64,000 nt of DNA, taken from positions 1,302,001-1,366,000 of the forward strand of contig NZ_CP134400.1 in assembly GCF_002968285.2 (NCBI RefSeq), in the 5' to 3' direction. Below, one piece after another: positions 35,739-46,516 of this stretch. Origin of the DNA: Mycobacterium sp. ITM-2016-00318. Its GTDB lineage: Bacteria; Actinomycetota; Actinomycetes; Mycobacteriales; Mycobacteriaceae. The notes below the pieces were generated by a model that made no database searches, had not been told where the DNA came from, and saw only the letters and a program-made list of their open reading frames with translations. Made by a program: the position numbers and the translations under genes. Each line of letters begins with the position of its first letter. The stretch's first letter is position 1.

Positions 35739-36800
35739 ATGTTCACTCAAACTTTGACACGCCGAGCGCGACGGTCGCCCCTGCTGGAGCTGCTGACCGG
35801 CCCCCACGGCGTTGACCGATACACCGAGCTCGTCGACCCGACCTGGACCGATGGCGAGGCCCGCGCGAAGGTCGTCGCGGTGCGGCGCCAGACCCCGCGC
35901 AGTGTCACGCTGACCCTCGAACCGAACCGGGCGTTCACCGGGTTCCGGGCCGGCCAGCACATCAACCTGACCGTCGAGATCAACGGGCGCAGGCGCACCA
36001 GGTGCTACTCGCCGGCGAGCGCCGAGAGCGCGCACCACATCGAGTTGACGATCGGCCGTCACGACGGCGGGCTGGTGTCGACCTACCTGTGCGACCACGC
36101 CCGACCCGGCATGATCGTCGGCCTCGACTCCGTCGGCGGCGACTTCACACTGCCCGCCGTCCCTCCGCGACGCATCCTGTTCGTGTCCGGCGGCAGCGGC
36201 ATCACACCGGTGATGTCGATGCTGCGGACCCTGCGGACCGACGGGTTCGAAGGCGACATCGCGTTCGTCCACTATGCGCGCAGCGCCGAGGAAGCGTGCT
36301 ACGCCGACGAACTCGCCACCATGACCGGAGTCCGCGTGCTGCACGGCTTCACCCGTGACGGCGCAGGCGATCTGACAGGCCACTTCGACGCCGATCATCT
36401 GGCCGCCGCGATGCCGGATCCCCCGGAAAACACAGCCGTCTACGTGTGCGGCCCGCCCGCACTGGTGGACGCCGTCCGAGCACACTGCCCCGACGCGCGG
36501 TCCGAGAGCTTCGTGCCGCCGACGTTCAGTGTTCCGGCCGACTCCACCGGCGGCCGAGTGTCGTTCACCGACAGCGGTGTCGATGCCACCGACGACGGCC
36601 AGCCGCTGCTGGTGCAGGCCGAGAACGCCGGACTAACGCCCGAAAGCGGATGCCGGATGGGCATCTGTCACAGCTGCACCCGCCGCAAGACCAGCGGCGC
36701 GGTACGCAATTTGATCACCGGGACTGTCTCGAGCACCGACGAGGAGGACGTGCAGATCTGCGTGTCCGCACCCGTCGGCGACGTCGAGATCGCCCTCTAG
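35739..36800 (+). CDS. ferredoxin reductase-type electron donor for the desaturase (Rv3230c type)
   Basis: 353 aa. An FAD/NAD(P)H reductase module (RCYSPASA, ILFVSGGSGITPVMSMLR, VYVCGPPALV) is fused to a C-terminal plant-type [2Fe-2S] domain with C-x4-C-x2-C (GCRMGICHSCTRR) and a fourth Cys in VQICVSAP. It passes electrons from NADPH through FAD and the cluster to the diiron desaturase encoded 12 nt downstream. The ATG at 35739 is preferred; an in-frame ATG at 35703 would overlap more of the regulatory interval. Confidence 0.92.
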   Translation: MFTQTLTRRARRSPLLELLTGPHGVDRYTELVDPTWTDGEARAKVVAVRRQTPRSVTLTLEPNRAFTGFRAGQHINLTVEINGRRRTRCYSPASAESAHHIELTIGRHDGGLVSTYLCDHARPGMIVGLDSVGGDFTLPAVPPRRILFVSGGSGITPVMSMLRTLRTDGFEGDIAFVHYARSAEEACYADELATMTGVRVLHGFTRDGAGDLTGHFDADHLAAAMPDPPENTAVYVCGPPALVDAVRAHCPDARSESFVPPTFSVPADSTGGRVSFTDSGVDATDDGQPLLVQAENAGLTPESGCRMGICHSCTRRKTSGAVRNLITGTVSSTDEEDVQICVSAPVGDVEIAL

Positions 36801-36812
36801 ATAAGGAGAATC

Positions 36813-37910
36813 ATGACTGCACCAACGATTACGCAGAAGACGCTCCAGAAGACGGTCGCAGGCAAGACCGTCACCCTGACCCCCGAGCAGGCCGAGGCGT
36901 TCGGACGCGAGCTCGACGCACTCAAGGAGCGCGTGATCGCCGACCTCGGCGAGCGCGACGTCGACTACATCCGGCGAATCATCAAGGCCCAACGCGGCCT
37001 CGAGGTCGCAGGCCGGGCCCTGCTCTTCGGCGGCATCTTCCCGCCGTTCTGGCTCGCGGGCACCGCAATGCTGGGAATCTCGAAGATCCTCGACAACATG
37101 GAGATCGGCCACAACGTCATGCACGGCCAGTACGACTGGACCGGCGACCCGGCGCTGGCGAGCAAGAAGTTCGAATGGGACACCGCGTGCCCTGCCGATC
37201 AGTGGCGCCACTCGCACAACTACATGCACCACACCTACACCAACATCGTCGGCATGGACCGCGACGTCGGCTACGGCATCCTTCGGATGAGCAAGGATCA
37301 GCGGTGGAGCCCGTACTTCCTCGGCAACCCGGTTTACGCCTTCCTCCTGATGGTGCTGTTCCAATACGGCGTCGCACTGCACGAGCTGGAGACCGAGCGG
37401 ATCCGCTCAGGCGAGATCACCGTCGCTGAGAAACGCGAAGTCCTCAGCGCGATCTGGGGCAAGACCAAGAAGCAGACGCTGAAGGACTATGTGGCCTTCC
37501 CGCTGCTGGCCGGGCCCTTCGCGCCATGGGTGTTCGCGGGCAACATGACCGCCAACCTGATGCGCAACGTCTGGTCGTACATGATCATCTTCTGCGGCCA
37601 CTTCCCCGAAGACGTCCAGGAGTTCTCGATCGAGGAGACGAAGGCCGAGACCCGCGGCGGATGGTACTTCCGCCAGATACTCGGATCGGCAAACCTCACC
37701 GGCGGCAAGCTCTTTCACATCTTGAGCGGCAATTTGTCGTTCCAGATCGAACATCACCTGTTCCCCGACGTCCCCGCCCACCGTCACGCCGAGATCGCAC
37801 CCGAGGTGCAGGAGATCTGCCAGCGCTACGGCATCCCCTACAACAAGGGGTCGCTGCCCAAGCAGTTCGGCACCGTGGTGCGCAAGATCGTCAAACTGGC
37901 TCTGCCCTAA
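36813..37910 (+). CDS. desA3: acyl-CoA desaturase (DesA3 family)
   Basis: 365-aa membrane diiron delta-9-type desaturase. Three histidine boxes are intact: HNVMH near 100, HSHNYMHH near 133 and QIEHH near 311. Hydrophobic pairs lie between them. It introduces a double bond in stearoyl-type acyl chains for membrane lipids. It lacks the basic C-terminal tail that I recall in the 427-aa M. tuberculosis DesA3, so it may be a paralogue. AAGGAG lies before the ATG. Its stop interlocks with that of convergent nei2 (CTAA). Confidence 0.9.
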   Translation: MTAPTITQKTLQKTVAGKTVTLTPEQAEAFGRELDALKERVIADLGERDVDYIRRIIKAQRGLEVAGRALLFGGIFPPFWLAGTAMLGISKILDNMEIGHNVMHGQYDWTGDPALASKKFEWDTACPADQWRHSHNYMHHTYTNIVGMDRDVGYGILRMSKDQRWSPYFLGNPVYAFLLMVLFQYGVALHELETERIRSGEITVAEKREVLSAIWGKTKKQTLKDYVAFPLLAGPFAPWVFAGNMTANLMRNVWSYMIIFCGHFPEDVQEFSIEETKAETRGGWYFRQILGSANLTGGKLFHILSGNLSFQIEHHLFPDVPAHRHAEIAPEVQEICQRYGIPYNKGSLPKQFGTVVRKIVKLALP

Positions 37911-38668
37911 CGCTGACAGTTGGGGCACCAGAAGGTGACCCGGTCACCGCTCCAGTCCGACTCGATGGCCGTGCCGCACCGTCGGCACGGCTCATCGGCG
38001 CGTCCGTATACCCAGACCTGTCGTCCGCGCCGGGTGTCGCCGGTGGTGGTGCGGTTGGAACGGAACCGGTTCAGCCACAACATATCTCGCGCACGCTGAG
38101 CCAACCGCAAGGGATCTTTTACCGAACTCACCGGAGTCGTCGGCAGGTGCCCGAACACAAAGCACAACTCGTTGCTGTACACGTTGCCCAGGCCGGCCAT
38201 CACCTGCTGATCCAGCAGCACCTCCGAAAGCGGCCGGTCCGGGTCGGCGGTCAGATTCGTTACGGCGAGGTGTGGGTCCCAGTCGGGGCCGAGGAGGTCG
38301 GGGCCGAGATGCGCGACGGCGTCCTCGTCGTTGGTCCGCTCGAGAATCTCCAGCACGCCGAGGTCGATGCCCGCCGCCTGCACATCGCCCGCCTCGAGGA
38401 TGATGCGGATGCGATGTCCCGCGCGGCTCGGCCTTGCTGCGCTGCCGACACGCCAACTGCCGTCCATTTTCAGATGCGAATGGATGCTCGCCTGCCCGAC
38501 CCGGATGAAGAGGTGCTTCCCGCGGCTGACGACTTCGTCGACCCGCTGGCCAGTGAGGTCGACCGCGGCATAGCGCGGAACACGGACATCGCAGCGCGTC
38601 AACGTCTTTCCTTCCAATGCTTCGCGCAGCTTGGACGCCGTGTGAAAGACGGTGTCACCTTCGGGCAT
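37907..38668 (-). CDS. nei2: endonuclease VIII-like DNA glycosylase Nei2
   Basis: 253 aa. The mature N-terminus [10 protein letters not shown] places the catalytic Pro2 and Glu3 exactly, which fixes the start at 38668 rather than an upstream in-frame ATG. The H2TH segment [15 protein letters not shown] and a C-terminal zinc finger (CRRCG...CPNCQR) follow. It excises oxidised pyrimidines and nicks the abasic site. It lies near lhr as in M. tuberculosis (Rv3297/Rv3296), separated here by two inserted genes. Confidence 0.93.
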   Translation of the reverse strand: MPEGDTVFHTASKLREALEGKTLTRCDVRVPRYAAVDLTGQRVDEVVSRGKHLFIRVGQASIHSHLKMDGSWRVGSAARPSRAGHRIRIILEAGDVQAAGIDLGVLEILERTNDEDAVAHLGPDLLGPDWDPHLAVTNLTADPDRPLSEVLLDQQVMAGLGNVYSNELCFVFGHLPTTPVSSVKDPLRLAQRARDMLWLNRFRSNRTTTGDTRRGRQVWVYGRADEPCRRCGTAIESDWSGDRVTFWCPNCQR

Positions 38669-38670
38669 CG

Positions 38671-39606
38671 CTAGCCCGCCATCCGCAGCGAGACGTCCCA
38701 CAACCGCTCGGCATTGGCCGGGTCGACGGCGTAGCGCGCGACGCCACCGGTTCCCGGCGCTCCGCGGCGGTCGACGACCGGTGCCTGCGCGCAGTCCTCG
38801 AAGTAGCGGCCGCCGATGCCATCCAGCAGCGGTGACGCCGCCAGCAGCACCGACGTCGCGGCGCCTTGCTCGACGGTCTTGAGCTTCAGTAGTTTCGCCG
38901 CCGCGGCGGCATGGCCGGGATCGACGTGGCGTCCGAGCGCGGTGTCGAAGATCGCACCCGGCATCAACGCATTGGAGGTGATGCCGTCATCGGCCCAGCG
39001 TCGCGTCGCCTCGACGGCCAACAGCACATTGGCAGTCTTCGATTGCCCGTATGCACTGAACGGGTTGTAGTCGCGGAAGGCGAAGTCGATGTCGTCGAAG
39101 ACGACCGGCGAGCGCAGGTGTCCACCGGAGCTGACCGAGACGATCCGCGCTCCGCCGGCGGCGGCGAGTGCCTCGTGCAGCCCGACGGCGAGCGCGAAGT
39201 GGCCGAGATGGTTTGTGGCGAAATGTATCTCGTGTCCGCTGGAAGACAGCGTCAGCTCGGGAACCGCCATCACGCCCGCGTTGTTCACCAGGATGTGCAG
39301 CGGTCCCGCCCACGCGCGGACGAAGGCGGCGACGCTGGAGAGCTCGCCGAGGTCGACGGCGCCGACGGTGACGGCATCATTGCCGGTGCTCTCCCGGATC
39401 TCGGCGGCGACGTTCTCGCCGGCAGAGGTGTTGCGCACGGCCAGAGTGACCGCGGCGCCCGCGGCCGCCAGCGCCCGTGCGGTCTCGACGCCGATGCCCG
39501 ACGAGGCGCCGGTGACGATCGCCGTCTTGCCGGTCAGGTCGACGCCCGCAACGACGTCGGCCGCCGTCGTTTCGAATCCGAACGGAGTGGTCAACGGGTC
39601 ACTCAT
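38671..39606 (-). CDS. short-chain dehydrogenase (retinol-dehydrogenase-like SDR)
   Basis: 311 aa: cofactor loop [14 protein letters not shown], catalytic Ser in IVSVSSGGH and YGQSKTAN. The layout matches extended 'oxidoreductase/WW-domain-like' SDRs of actinobacteria. It ends 2 nt before nei2 begins, and its start overlaps the previous gene's stop by 8 nt, forming a run NMO-SDR-nei2 on one strand. Substrate unknown. Confidence 0.87.
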   Translation of the reverse strand: MSDPLTTPFGFETTAADVVAGVDLTGKTAIVTGASSGIGVETARALAAAGAAVTLAVRNTSAGENVAAEIRESTGNDAVTVGAVDLGELSSVAAFVRAWAGPLHILVNNAGVMAVPELTLSSSGHEIHFATNHLGHFALAVGLHEALAAAGGARIVSVSSGGHLRSPVVFDDIDFAFRDYNPFSAYGQSKTANVLLAVEATRRWADDGITSNALMPGAIFDTALGRHVDPGHAAAAAKLLKLKTVEQGAATSVLLAASPLLDGIGGRYFEDCAQAPVVDRRGAPGTGGVARYAVDPANAERLWDVSLRMAG

Positions 39607-40555
39607 GGCGCCCGCCTGCCGTGGCGATGGCCTGCTCCGCCTCGCGCGCGATGCGACCGACGAGCGCCGCGGCACCCTCCGAACCGGTGATCACATCGAG
39701 GGCTTCGCCCGCCCAGATCGGCACGTAGTCGAGGTCGCCGCGGTCCACACCCTCGCGGTAGGCCGTTTTCGTGGCGTCGTCGATGTCGTCGTCGCGGCCC
39801 CGCCACGCGTCGGTTACCTTGTTGCGCAGCGTTCGCGCGGGATATCGCGCCGGCCACGGCGAATCGCGGACGACATCGAGCGCGCGTCCCTGTGTGGTGT
39901 CCTCGGCGCCCGCGGCAATCATCGCCGTGATCTCTTCAGAGGAGATCAGCGCTTCGTGAGTAGCTTCGAACCGGGTGCCGATGACGGCGCCGGCGGCGCC
40001 GAGCACGAGTGCGGCGGCCAAGCCTCGGCCGTCGCCGATGCCACCGGCCGCCAGCACCGGAACTGATTCCGCGATATCGACGACTGCGGGCACGAATGGC
40101 AGCGTTGCCCGGCCGCCGCCGTGCCCGCCTGCTTCGGAGCCCTGCGCCACGACGATGTCGGCACCCACGTCCAGTGCTCGACGGGCTTCTGCAAGGTCGG
40201 TCACCTGAATGATGACCGGGATGCCCGCCGCCCGGATCGCGTCGGTGAACGGGGCGGGATCGCCGAACGACAGCATGATCGCCGCGGGGTTCTGCGCTAT
40301 CGCCGCATCGATGATCGCCGCATCGACCGCCCACGATAAGAAGCCGATGCCCCAGGGTTTGTGCGTGCCTGCCCGCGCCAGGTCGCACTCCCTCGCCAGC
40401 CAGGTCAGGTCGCCGACCCCGGCGCCGATCACGCCGAGCCCGCCACCCTCGGACACCGCCGCCGCCAGGGCGCCGCCCGCCACTCCGCCCATCGGAGCCA
40501 GCACCACGGGATGGTCGATGCCGAACTTCTCGGTCAAGGCTGTGCGCATCCCCAT
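39599..40555 (-). CDS. FMN-dependent nitronate monooxygenase-like enzyme
   Basis: 318-aa TIM-barrel flavoprotein of the 2-nitropropane dioxygenase family: LAPMGGVAGGALAAAVSEGG, GADIVVAQGSEAGGHGGG and PVLAAGGIGDGRGLAAAL (phosphate loop). It oxidises alkyl nitronates, or acts as an enoyl-type FMN reductase in some relatives. The ATG at 40555 is used; a second ATG two codons later is possible. It lies 25 nt after the lhr stop on the same strand. Confidence 0.87.
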   Translation of the reverse strand: MGMRTALTEKFGIDHPVVLAPMGGVAGGALAAAVSEGGGLGVIGAGVGDLTWLARECDLARAGTHKPWGIGFLSWAVDAAIIDAAIAQNPAAIMLSFGDPAPFTDAIRAAGIPVIIQVTDLAEARRALDVGADIVVAQGSEAGGHGGGRATLPFVPAVVDIAESVPVLAAGGIGDGRGLAAALVLGAAGAVIGTRFEATHEALISSEEITAMIAAGAEDTTQGRALDVVRDSPWPARYPARTLRNKVTDAWRGRDDDIDDATKTAYREGVDRGDLDYVPIWAGEALDVITGSEGAAALVGRIAREAEQAIATAGGRHE

Positions 40556-40580
40556 GCTCAGCACTCTAGGAAGCCTGCCG

Positions 40581-43500
40581 TCAGCGCAGTCGCAGACCCC
40601 GAGGTGTGCGCGCGAAACCGGCTCCGGTGAGCGCCGCGACGACGGTCGCCTGGTCGCCGTTCGCGTCCGGGGCCAGGACCGGTTCGCCGTTGATCTTCTC
40701 CACCAGCAGGGACTGCACCCGGCCAGAGCCGACCAGATCGGCGAGTGCACCCGCGGCCGCATGATGTGCCTCCGGATCTGCGGTGAAGCTGAGTAACGTC
40801 CGGCCCCCGCGCTCGACGAACCAGGCGAGCTCGCCGTCGACCAGAGCCACAAGCGCACCTGCCTTGCGGCCCGGCCGGTGCGCGCTCTCCGGCCATGGCA
40901 GTGCCGCGCCGTAGGGATTGGCGGGGTCGGCCGCCGCCAGCACCACGGTCTGGTACTCCCTGCGTTCCGGTTCGACGCTGTCGAGATAGGACCGCAGCCG
41001 ATCCACGGTCGACGCGACTGCGAACTGCGCGCCGCCCAGCGACTCGACGAAGTACCCGCGCTGGCATCGGCCGACATCCTCGAATGCGGACAACACCTTG
41101 TAGAGCGTCGCGAATCCGCCGGGGATGCCCTCGCCCGCGACCGCACCTTTGGTTAGCACCCCGTGCCTGTTGAGCAGAAGCTCGGCTTGAAAGTGTGCCC
41201 GCACAGTCGAATCCAGCTCAGCGGCAGGCAGTGCGGACCAGCGTCCCGCGACGGTGGGATCGGAGGCACGGGTCTGCGCATGGGCGACGCTGTATCGGCT
41301 CAACCGCGGCGGTCGCTTGGACCCCTGGCGGTGCGCGGGCCGACCCGACCGACGTCCGGTGCCGCCCAGCAGCGCGCGCACCGGCGCGAACGTGTCGCCG
41401 GTCACCCAGCCTGCCCAAATCAGTTCCCACAGAGCCTGTTTGAACTGCTCGTCAGCTGCGCCCGCGGAGCCGGCAGTTGGGCTGGAGCCTGCGAGCTGGC
41501 GGAAGAAGTACGCGCCGCCGCCACCGAGCAACTCCATGATCGCGCGGTGGGTGTCGGTGAAGTCGACCTCGGTCGGCTGCGCAAGCGTCAGCGGCGCGGA
41601 GTCGGCGGGATGGAAGGCGATCCAGCCGTCTGCGCTGCCGATCGGGCCTGCGCCCGACCACGTCACCTCGCCTGATGCGAGCAGTTCGTCGAGCATCGCG
41701 GGCTGGTAGTCGCGGACGCGGGCCGAGAACACGAGCGGTTCGACCGCCGACGCGGGCATCGGCACACCGGCGACCTGGTCGATCACCGATGCCAGCCCGT
41801 CGACGCCGGAAGCCCGTTCGAGTCCGACCTGCTGCCACGCGGGCAGGAAGCGCGCATAGGCGGTGGTGCTGACCGGCTCCACCTGCGCCCGCAGCGCCGC
41901 AAGCGACCGCCGCCGCAGAATCTTCAGCACGCCTGCGTCACACCACTGGTCCCCCGATTCGGCGGTATCGGTGAACTCCCCGCGCACCAGCTTGCCATCG
42001 ATCGCCATGCGGCCCAACACATCTGCCGTGATGCGCTGACCAAGCCCGAAGCGGGTGGCCGCCTCGTGGGTGGTGAACGGGGCTCGCGTGCGGGCGTATC
42101 GACCGAGCAGTTCGCCCAGCGGATCGTCGACGCCTTCGGTGAAGGTCAGCGGGACACCGACGGGTACGGCGACACCCACGCCGTCGCGCAACAGGCCGAT
42201 GTCCTCGATGGCCACCCACCACGTCTGCCCGGCGAACGACACGGTGAGCGCACGCTTCGTCTCGCGCAACCCTTCCAGCCAGCCGCCGACGTCATCGGCG
42301 GTGCACCGCTCGGCGATCTCGGCCTCGGTCAGCGGGCCCAGCATCCGCAGCAGGTCGGCGACACCCTCGGCATCACGGGCGGCACGGTCCTCGCTGAGGT
42401 GCTGCAATTGCGCTGCGGTGCTTGCGATCACCTGCGGGTCGAGCAGCTCTCGCAGCTCGACACGGCCAAGCAACTCGGCCAGCAGCATGCTGTCCAGCGA
42501 CAGCGCCGCGGCGCGCCGTTCGGCCAGCGGGCTGTCGCCCTCGTACATGAACGCCCCGACGTAGCCGAACAACAGCGAAGCCGCGAACGGTGACGGTGTC
42601 TGGGTCTCCACCTCGACCACCCGCAGCCTGCGCTGGGCGATGCGACCCATCAACTCGGTCAGCGTCGGCACGTCGTAGACGTCCTGCAGGCATTCGCGCA
42701 CGGTCTCCAGCACGATCGGAAAGTCGGGGTACTTGCGGGCCACGTCCAGGAGTTGGGCGGCGCGCTGCCGCTGATGCCACAGCGGAGAACGCTTCCCCGG
42801 ATGCCTGCGTGGCAACAGCAGCGCGCGTGCCGAGCATTCGCGGAATCGCGAGGCGAACAACGCCGATCCGCCCACCTCGGCGGTGACGATCGGCTCGATC
42901 TCGTCGGCGTCGAACACGAACAGCTCGGCGCCTGGCGCGACGTCCTCGGTGTCCGGCAGTCGCACGATGATGCCGTCGTCGGAGGCCGTCGGCTTCTCGT
43001 CGATGCCGTAACGCTCCCGAAGCCGGCGTGACACCGCAAGCGCCAACGGACCGTGCACCCGCAACCCGTACGGGGAGTGCAGGATCACTCGCCAGTCGCC
43101 GAGCTCGTCGCGGAATCGCTCCACCACGAATGTCACATCCGTCGGCACGGTTCCGGTGGCCTGGCGCTGGTCGTTCAACAACTGCCACAGGTTGTCGGTG
43201 GCGTAGTCGTCGAACCCCATTGCCGCGCACCGGTCGGCGAACTCTTCCTGAGGCAGACCGGACAGTTCTCCGGTGAACTTCCCGATCGCCGCGCCGAGCT
43301 CGGCGGGCCGACCGACTCCATCGCCCCGCCAGAACGGCAGCCGCGCCGGTTGCCCCGGCGCCGGGATGACAAGCACCCGATCGTGGGTGATCTCGGTGAT
43401 CCGCCAGCTGGTGGCGCCGAGGGAGATGACATCGCCGGGCCGCGACTCGTAGACCATCTCCTCGTCGAGTTCACCCACCCGCGAAGGCTTTTCTGATTCC

Positions 43501-45122
43501 GCGCTTGACGCCAGATAGACGGTGAACAGCCCGCGGTCGGGAATCGCTCCGCCGGAGGTGACGGCCAGCCGCTGTGCGCCAGGCCTGGCGGTCAGGGTAC
43601 CCGCATCGCGGTCGTACACCAGCCGTGGCCGCAACTCGGCGAACTCGGTCGACGGGTACTTGCCCGACAGCAGGTCGAGCGTCGCTTCGAACGCGCTGCG
43701 CGGCAGCGTCGCGAACGGCGCGCTTCGCCGTACCGCGTCGAACCACAGGTCGGCATCGAGCGGCTCGAGCGCGCAGGCGGCCACCGTGTGCTGAGCCAGC
43801 ACGTCGAGCGGGTTCGTCGGCACCCGCATCGTCTCGATTTCGCCGGAGAGCATCCGCCGCACCGTCACCGCGCAGCCGATCAGGTCGGAGCGGTGCTTGG
43901 GGAACAGCACGCCCTGCGAGATCTCGCCGACCTGGTGTCCCGCCCGTCCGATGCGCTGCAGCCCGCTGGCCACCGACGTCGGCGTCTCCACCTGGATCAC
44001 GAGATCGACTGCCCCCATGTCGATGCCGAGCTCGAGACTCGAGGTGGCGACCACGGCCTTCAACCGCCCGGTCTTGAGGTCGTCCTCGACGATCGCCCGC
44101 TGCTCCTTGCTGACCGACCCGTGGTGCGCCTTGGCCAGCAACAGCTCGGCGCCGGAAGCCAGCCCGCTGCCCATGATGTGAGCCGGCGCGCCGCCGCCCA
44201 CCTGCGGGTTGGGGCCGTCAGGCAAGTCGACACCAAGCCGTTCGGCGTGGATTTCGTTGAGCCGCGACGTGAGTCGCTCGGCCAGCCGCCGCGAATTGGC
44301 GAACACGATCGAACTGCGGTGCGCCTCGATCAGGTCGACGATCCGCTCCTCGACGTCAGGCCAGATCGAGTTGTTCTCGAGGTTGGCCATATCGGGCACC
44401 GGTACCTGCACCGACAGGTCGAACGTCTTGGCCGCGGGCGGGGCGACGATCGTCGCAGGGGCCTGCCCGGACAGGAACCGCGCCACCTCTTCGGGCGGGC
44501 GCACGGTCGCCGACAGCCCGATGCGCTGCGCGGGCCTGTCCAGTAATTGATCCAGCCGCTCGAGCGAGAGGGCGAGGTGGGCGCCCCGCTTGGTGGCGGC
44601 GACCGCGTGCACTTCGTCGACGATGACCGTCTGAACTGCCGCGAGCGAGTCACGCGCAGCCGACGTCAGCATTAGAAACAGCGATTCGGGTGTGGTGATC
44701 AGGACGTCGGGCGGCCTGGCGATGAGCTCTCGCCGTTGGCCGGGCGGAGTGTCCCCGGAGCGGACGCCGACGCTGATCGCCGGCGGTTGTTGGCCGTGCC
44801 GCTCGGCGATGCGGGTGATGCCGGTCAGCGGCGTCCGGAGGTTGCGTTCGACGTCGACGGCCAGCGCCTTGAGCGGCGATACGTAGAGGACGCGGGTGCC
44901 CGAGCCTGCGGGCCGCGGCTTCTCGGCGAGCCGGTCGATCGCCCAGAGGAAGGCGGCCAGCGTCTTACCGGACCCCGTCGGCGCGATGACCAGCGTGTTG
45001 TCGCCGTCGGCGATGGCCGACCAGGCCTCGGCCTGGGCATCAGTCGGCGCCGCGAAGGTGCCGGTGAACCACTCCCGGGTCAGCGCGCTGAACCGGGAGA
45101 GCGGGTCGCGGACAGAGGTCAC
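40581..45122 (-). CDS. lhr: ATP-dependent DNA/RNA helicase Lhr
   Basis: 1513 aa, exactly the length I recall for mycobacterial Lhr (Rv3296). This superfamily 2 helicase translocates 3' to 5' on DNA and prefers RNA:DNA hybrids. Walker A APTGSGKTLAAF is near residue 45 and the DEVH box is in TVIVDEVHAVAATKRGAHLA. Motif III-type GLSATVRPPEE, helicase C motifs (TSSLELGIDMG, QRIGRAGHQ) and the long C-terminal winged-helix/beta-barrel region of Lhr follow. The GTG at 45122 gives the family start. It is damage-inducible in relatives and genetically near nei2, consistent with DNA repair. Confidence 0.95.
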   Translation of the reverse strand: MTSVRDPLSRFSALTREWFTGTFAAPTDAQAEAWSAIADGDNTLVIAPTGSGKTLAAFLWAIDRLAEKPRPAGSGTRVLYVSPLKALAVDVERNLRTPLTGITRIAERHGQQPPAISVGVRSGDTPPGQRRELIARPPDVLITTPESLFLMLTSAARDSLAAVQTVIVDEVHAVAATKRGAHLALSLERLDQLLDRPAQRIGLSATVRPPEEVARFLSGQAPATIVAPPAAKTFDLSVQVPVPDMANLENNSIWPDVEERIVDLIEAHRSSIVFANSRRLAERLTSRLNEIHAERLGVDLPDGPNPQVGGGAPAHIMGSGLASGAELLLAKAHHGSVSKEQRAIVEDDLKTGRLKAVVATSSLELGIDMGAVDLVIQVETPTSVASGLQRIGRAGHQVGEISQGVLFPKHRSDLIGCAVTVRRMLSGEIETMRVPTNPLDVLAQHTVAACALEPLDADLWFDAVRRSAPFATLPRSAFEATLDLLSGKYPSTEFAELRPRLVYDRDAGTLTARPGAQRLAVTSGGAIPDRGLFTVYLASSAESEKPSRVGELDEEMVYESRPGDVISLGATSWRITEITHDRVLVIPAPGQPARLPFWRGDGVGRPAELGAAIGKFTGELSGLPQEEFADRCAAMGFDDYATDNLWQLLNDQRQATGTVPTDVTFVVERFRDELGDWRVILHSPYGLRVHGPLALAVSRRLRERYGIDEKPTASDDGIIVRLPDTEDVAPGAELFVFDADEIEPIVTAEVGGSALFASRFRECSARALLLPRRHPGKRSPLWHQRQRAAQLLDVARKYPDFPIVLETVRECLQDVYDVPTLTELMGRIAQRRLRVVEVETQTPSPFAASLLFGYVGAFMYEGDSPLAERRAAALSLDSMLLAELLGRVELRELLDPQVIASTAAQLQHLSEDRAARDAEGVADLLRMLGPLTEAEIAERCTADDVGGWLEGLRETKRALTVSFAGQTWWVAIEDIGLLRDGVGVAVPVGVPLTFTEGVDDPLGELLGRYARTRAPFTTHEAATRFGLGQRITADVLGRMAIDGKLVRGEFTDTAESGDQWCDAGVLKILRRRSLAALRAQVEPVSTTAYARFLPAWQQVGLERASGVDGLASVIDQVAGVPMPASAVEPLVFSARVRDYQPAMLDELLASGEVTWSGAGPIGSADGWIAFHPADSAPLTLAQPTEVDFTDTHRAIMELLGGGGAYFFRQLAGSSPTAGSAGAADEQFKQALWELIWAGWVTGDTFAPVRALLGGTGRRSGRPAHRQGSKRPPRLSRYSVAHAQTRASDPTVAGRWSALPAAELDSTVRAHFQAELLLNRHGVLTKGAVAGEGIPGGFATLYKVLSAFEDVGRCQRGYFVESLGGAQFAVASTVDRLRSYLDSVEPERREYQTVVLAAADPANPYGAALPWPESAHRPGRKAGALVALVDGELAWFVERGGRTLLSFTADPEAHHAAAGALADLVGSGRVQSLLVEKINGEPVLAPDANGDQATVVAALTGAGFARTPRGLRLR

Positions 45123-45190
45123 CTTGTCATCGTGCCAACCGCCACCGACAAAGTGCGACGGTCGGCGTTCGCCGGGCGCGAGAATGAGCC

Positions 45191-46516
45191 ATGGCCGGTG
45201 CCCATGCGATCGTCCTCGGCGCCAGCATGGCGGGACTGCTGGCCGCACGGGTGCTTGCCGACTCGTATCGGGCGGTCACCCTGGTGGAGCGCGATGAGCT
45301 GCCAGAGGCCGTCGGCAACCGACGCGGCGTGCCGCAGGGCCGGCACGCCCACGGACTGCTGGGCCGCGGCTCGCTGATCCTCGCGGACCTCTTCCCCGGT
45401 TTCGAGGCCGAACTCGTCACCGCAGGCGTACCGGCGTTCGACTATCGCGACCTGTCGAGGGCGTCGTTCCTTCTCGCGGGACATCGCGCACCGACCCGGG
45501 GCGCCTTCTCGACCGTGCCGCCGCTCTACTTTCCCAGCAGGCCGTTGCTGGAGAGCCTCGTCCGGCGCAGGGTGCGCGAGATACCCAACGTCGAGTTCCT
45601 GACGGCGCACGATGTCGTCGACCTGACGTCGACATCCGACCGTGTCACCGGCGCGCGGGTGATGCCCCACAACGGCGCGGGCGAACGCGTGCTGGACGCC
45701 GATCTCGTCGTCGACGCGACCGGCCGGGGGGCACGCACACCGGCCCTCCTCGAAGACCTCGGATACGGCCGCCCGACAGAGGACACGGTGACCGTGCACG
45801 TCGTCTACTCCAGCCAGTTGCTGCAGATGCCGCCGGGTGCCCTGCGGGAAATGGTGGTGGCCACCACGCCGGAGCCTGGAAGGCCCACCGGGATGGCTCT
45901 TTTCGGCTACGAGAACGACACCTGGATGTTCACCGCGTTCGGTATGGCCGGCCGTGAGCCGCCGACCGACCCCGTCGACCGGCTGGCCTTCGTCGAGGCG
46001 ATCACGCCGCCGCACATCATGCGCGCATTGCGGGATGCGGTGCCGCTCAGCGACATCTGTCGGTACCGCTACCCGGAGAATCGATGGCGGCGCTACGACA
46101 AGATGAGGCGGTTCCCCGAGGGGCTGCTCGTCATCGGCGACGCGGTCGCCAACTTCAATCCGATCTACGGCCAGGGGATGACCGTTGCGGCGTTACAGGC
46201 CCTGGCCTTGCGCGACAGCCTCTCTCGCGGCCCGCAGCAGTTGGCGCGACGGTACTTCCGTGCGGCGGCGAAGCCGATAGCGGTGGCGTGGCGGTTCGCG
46301 ACCGGCGCCGACCTCAGCCAACCCGAAGTCCAGGGCCACCGCTCGCTGCCGACGCGGATCGCGAACGGCTATGTGCAACGGCTGCTGACGGTGTGCGAGT
46401 CCGACATCGCCTGCGCAGAACAGCTCATCCGGGTCACCGGACTCATCGACCCGCCCACTCGGCTGCTGCGCCCGAGAATCATGTACCGCGTCGCTCGAAC
46501 GCGACCGCCTCGCTGA
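45191..46516 (+). CDS. FAD-dependent monooxygenase-like oxidoreductase
   Basis: 441 aa. FAD loop AIVLGASMAGLLAARVLADS, then GRHAHGLLGRG, LVVDATGRGARTP and GLLVIGDAVANFNPIYGQGM place it in the PHBH/geranylgeranyl-reductase-like group. A distinct NAD(P) motif is absent, as usual for that group. It begins 68 nt from the divergent lhr start. Its last 38 nt overlap the convergent TetR gene. Substrate unknown. Confidence 0.83.
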   Translation: MAGAHAIVLGASMAGLLAARVLADSYRAVTLVERDELPEAVGNRRGVPQGRHAHGLLGRGSLILADLFPGFEAELVTAGVPAFDYRDLSRASFLLAGHRAPTRGAFSTVPPLYFPSRPLLESLVRRRVREIPNVEFLTAHDVVDLTSTSDRVTGARVMPHNGAGERVLDADLVVDATGRGARTPALLEDLGYGRPTEDTVTVHVVYSSQLLQMPPGALREMVVATTPEPGRPTGMALFGYENDTWMFTAFGMAGREPPTDPVDRLAFVEAITPPHIMRALRDAVPLSDICRYRYPENRWRRYDKMRRFPEGLLVIGDAVANFNPIYGQGMTVAALQALALRDSLSRGPQQLARRYFRAAAKPIAVAWRFATGADLSQPEVQGHRSLPTRIANGYVQRLLTVCESDIACAEQLIRVTGLIDPPTRLLRPRIMYRVARTRPPR

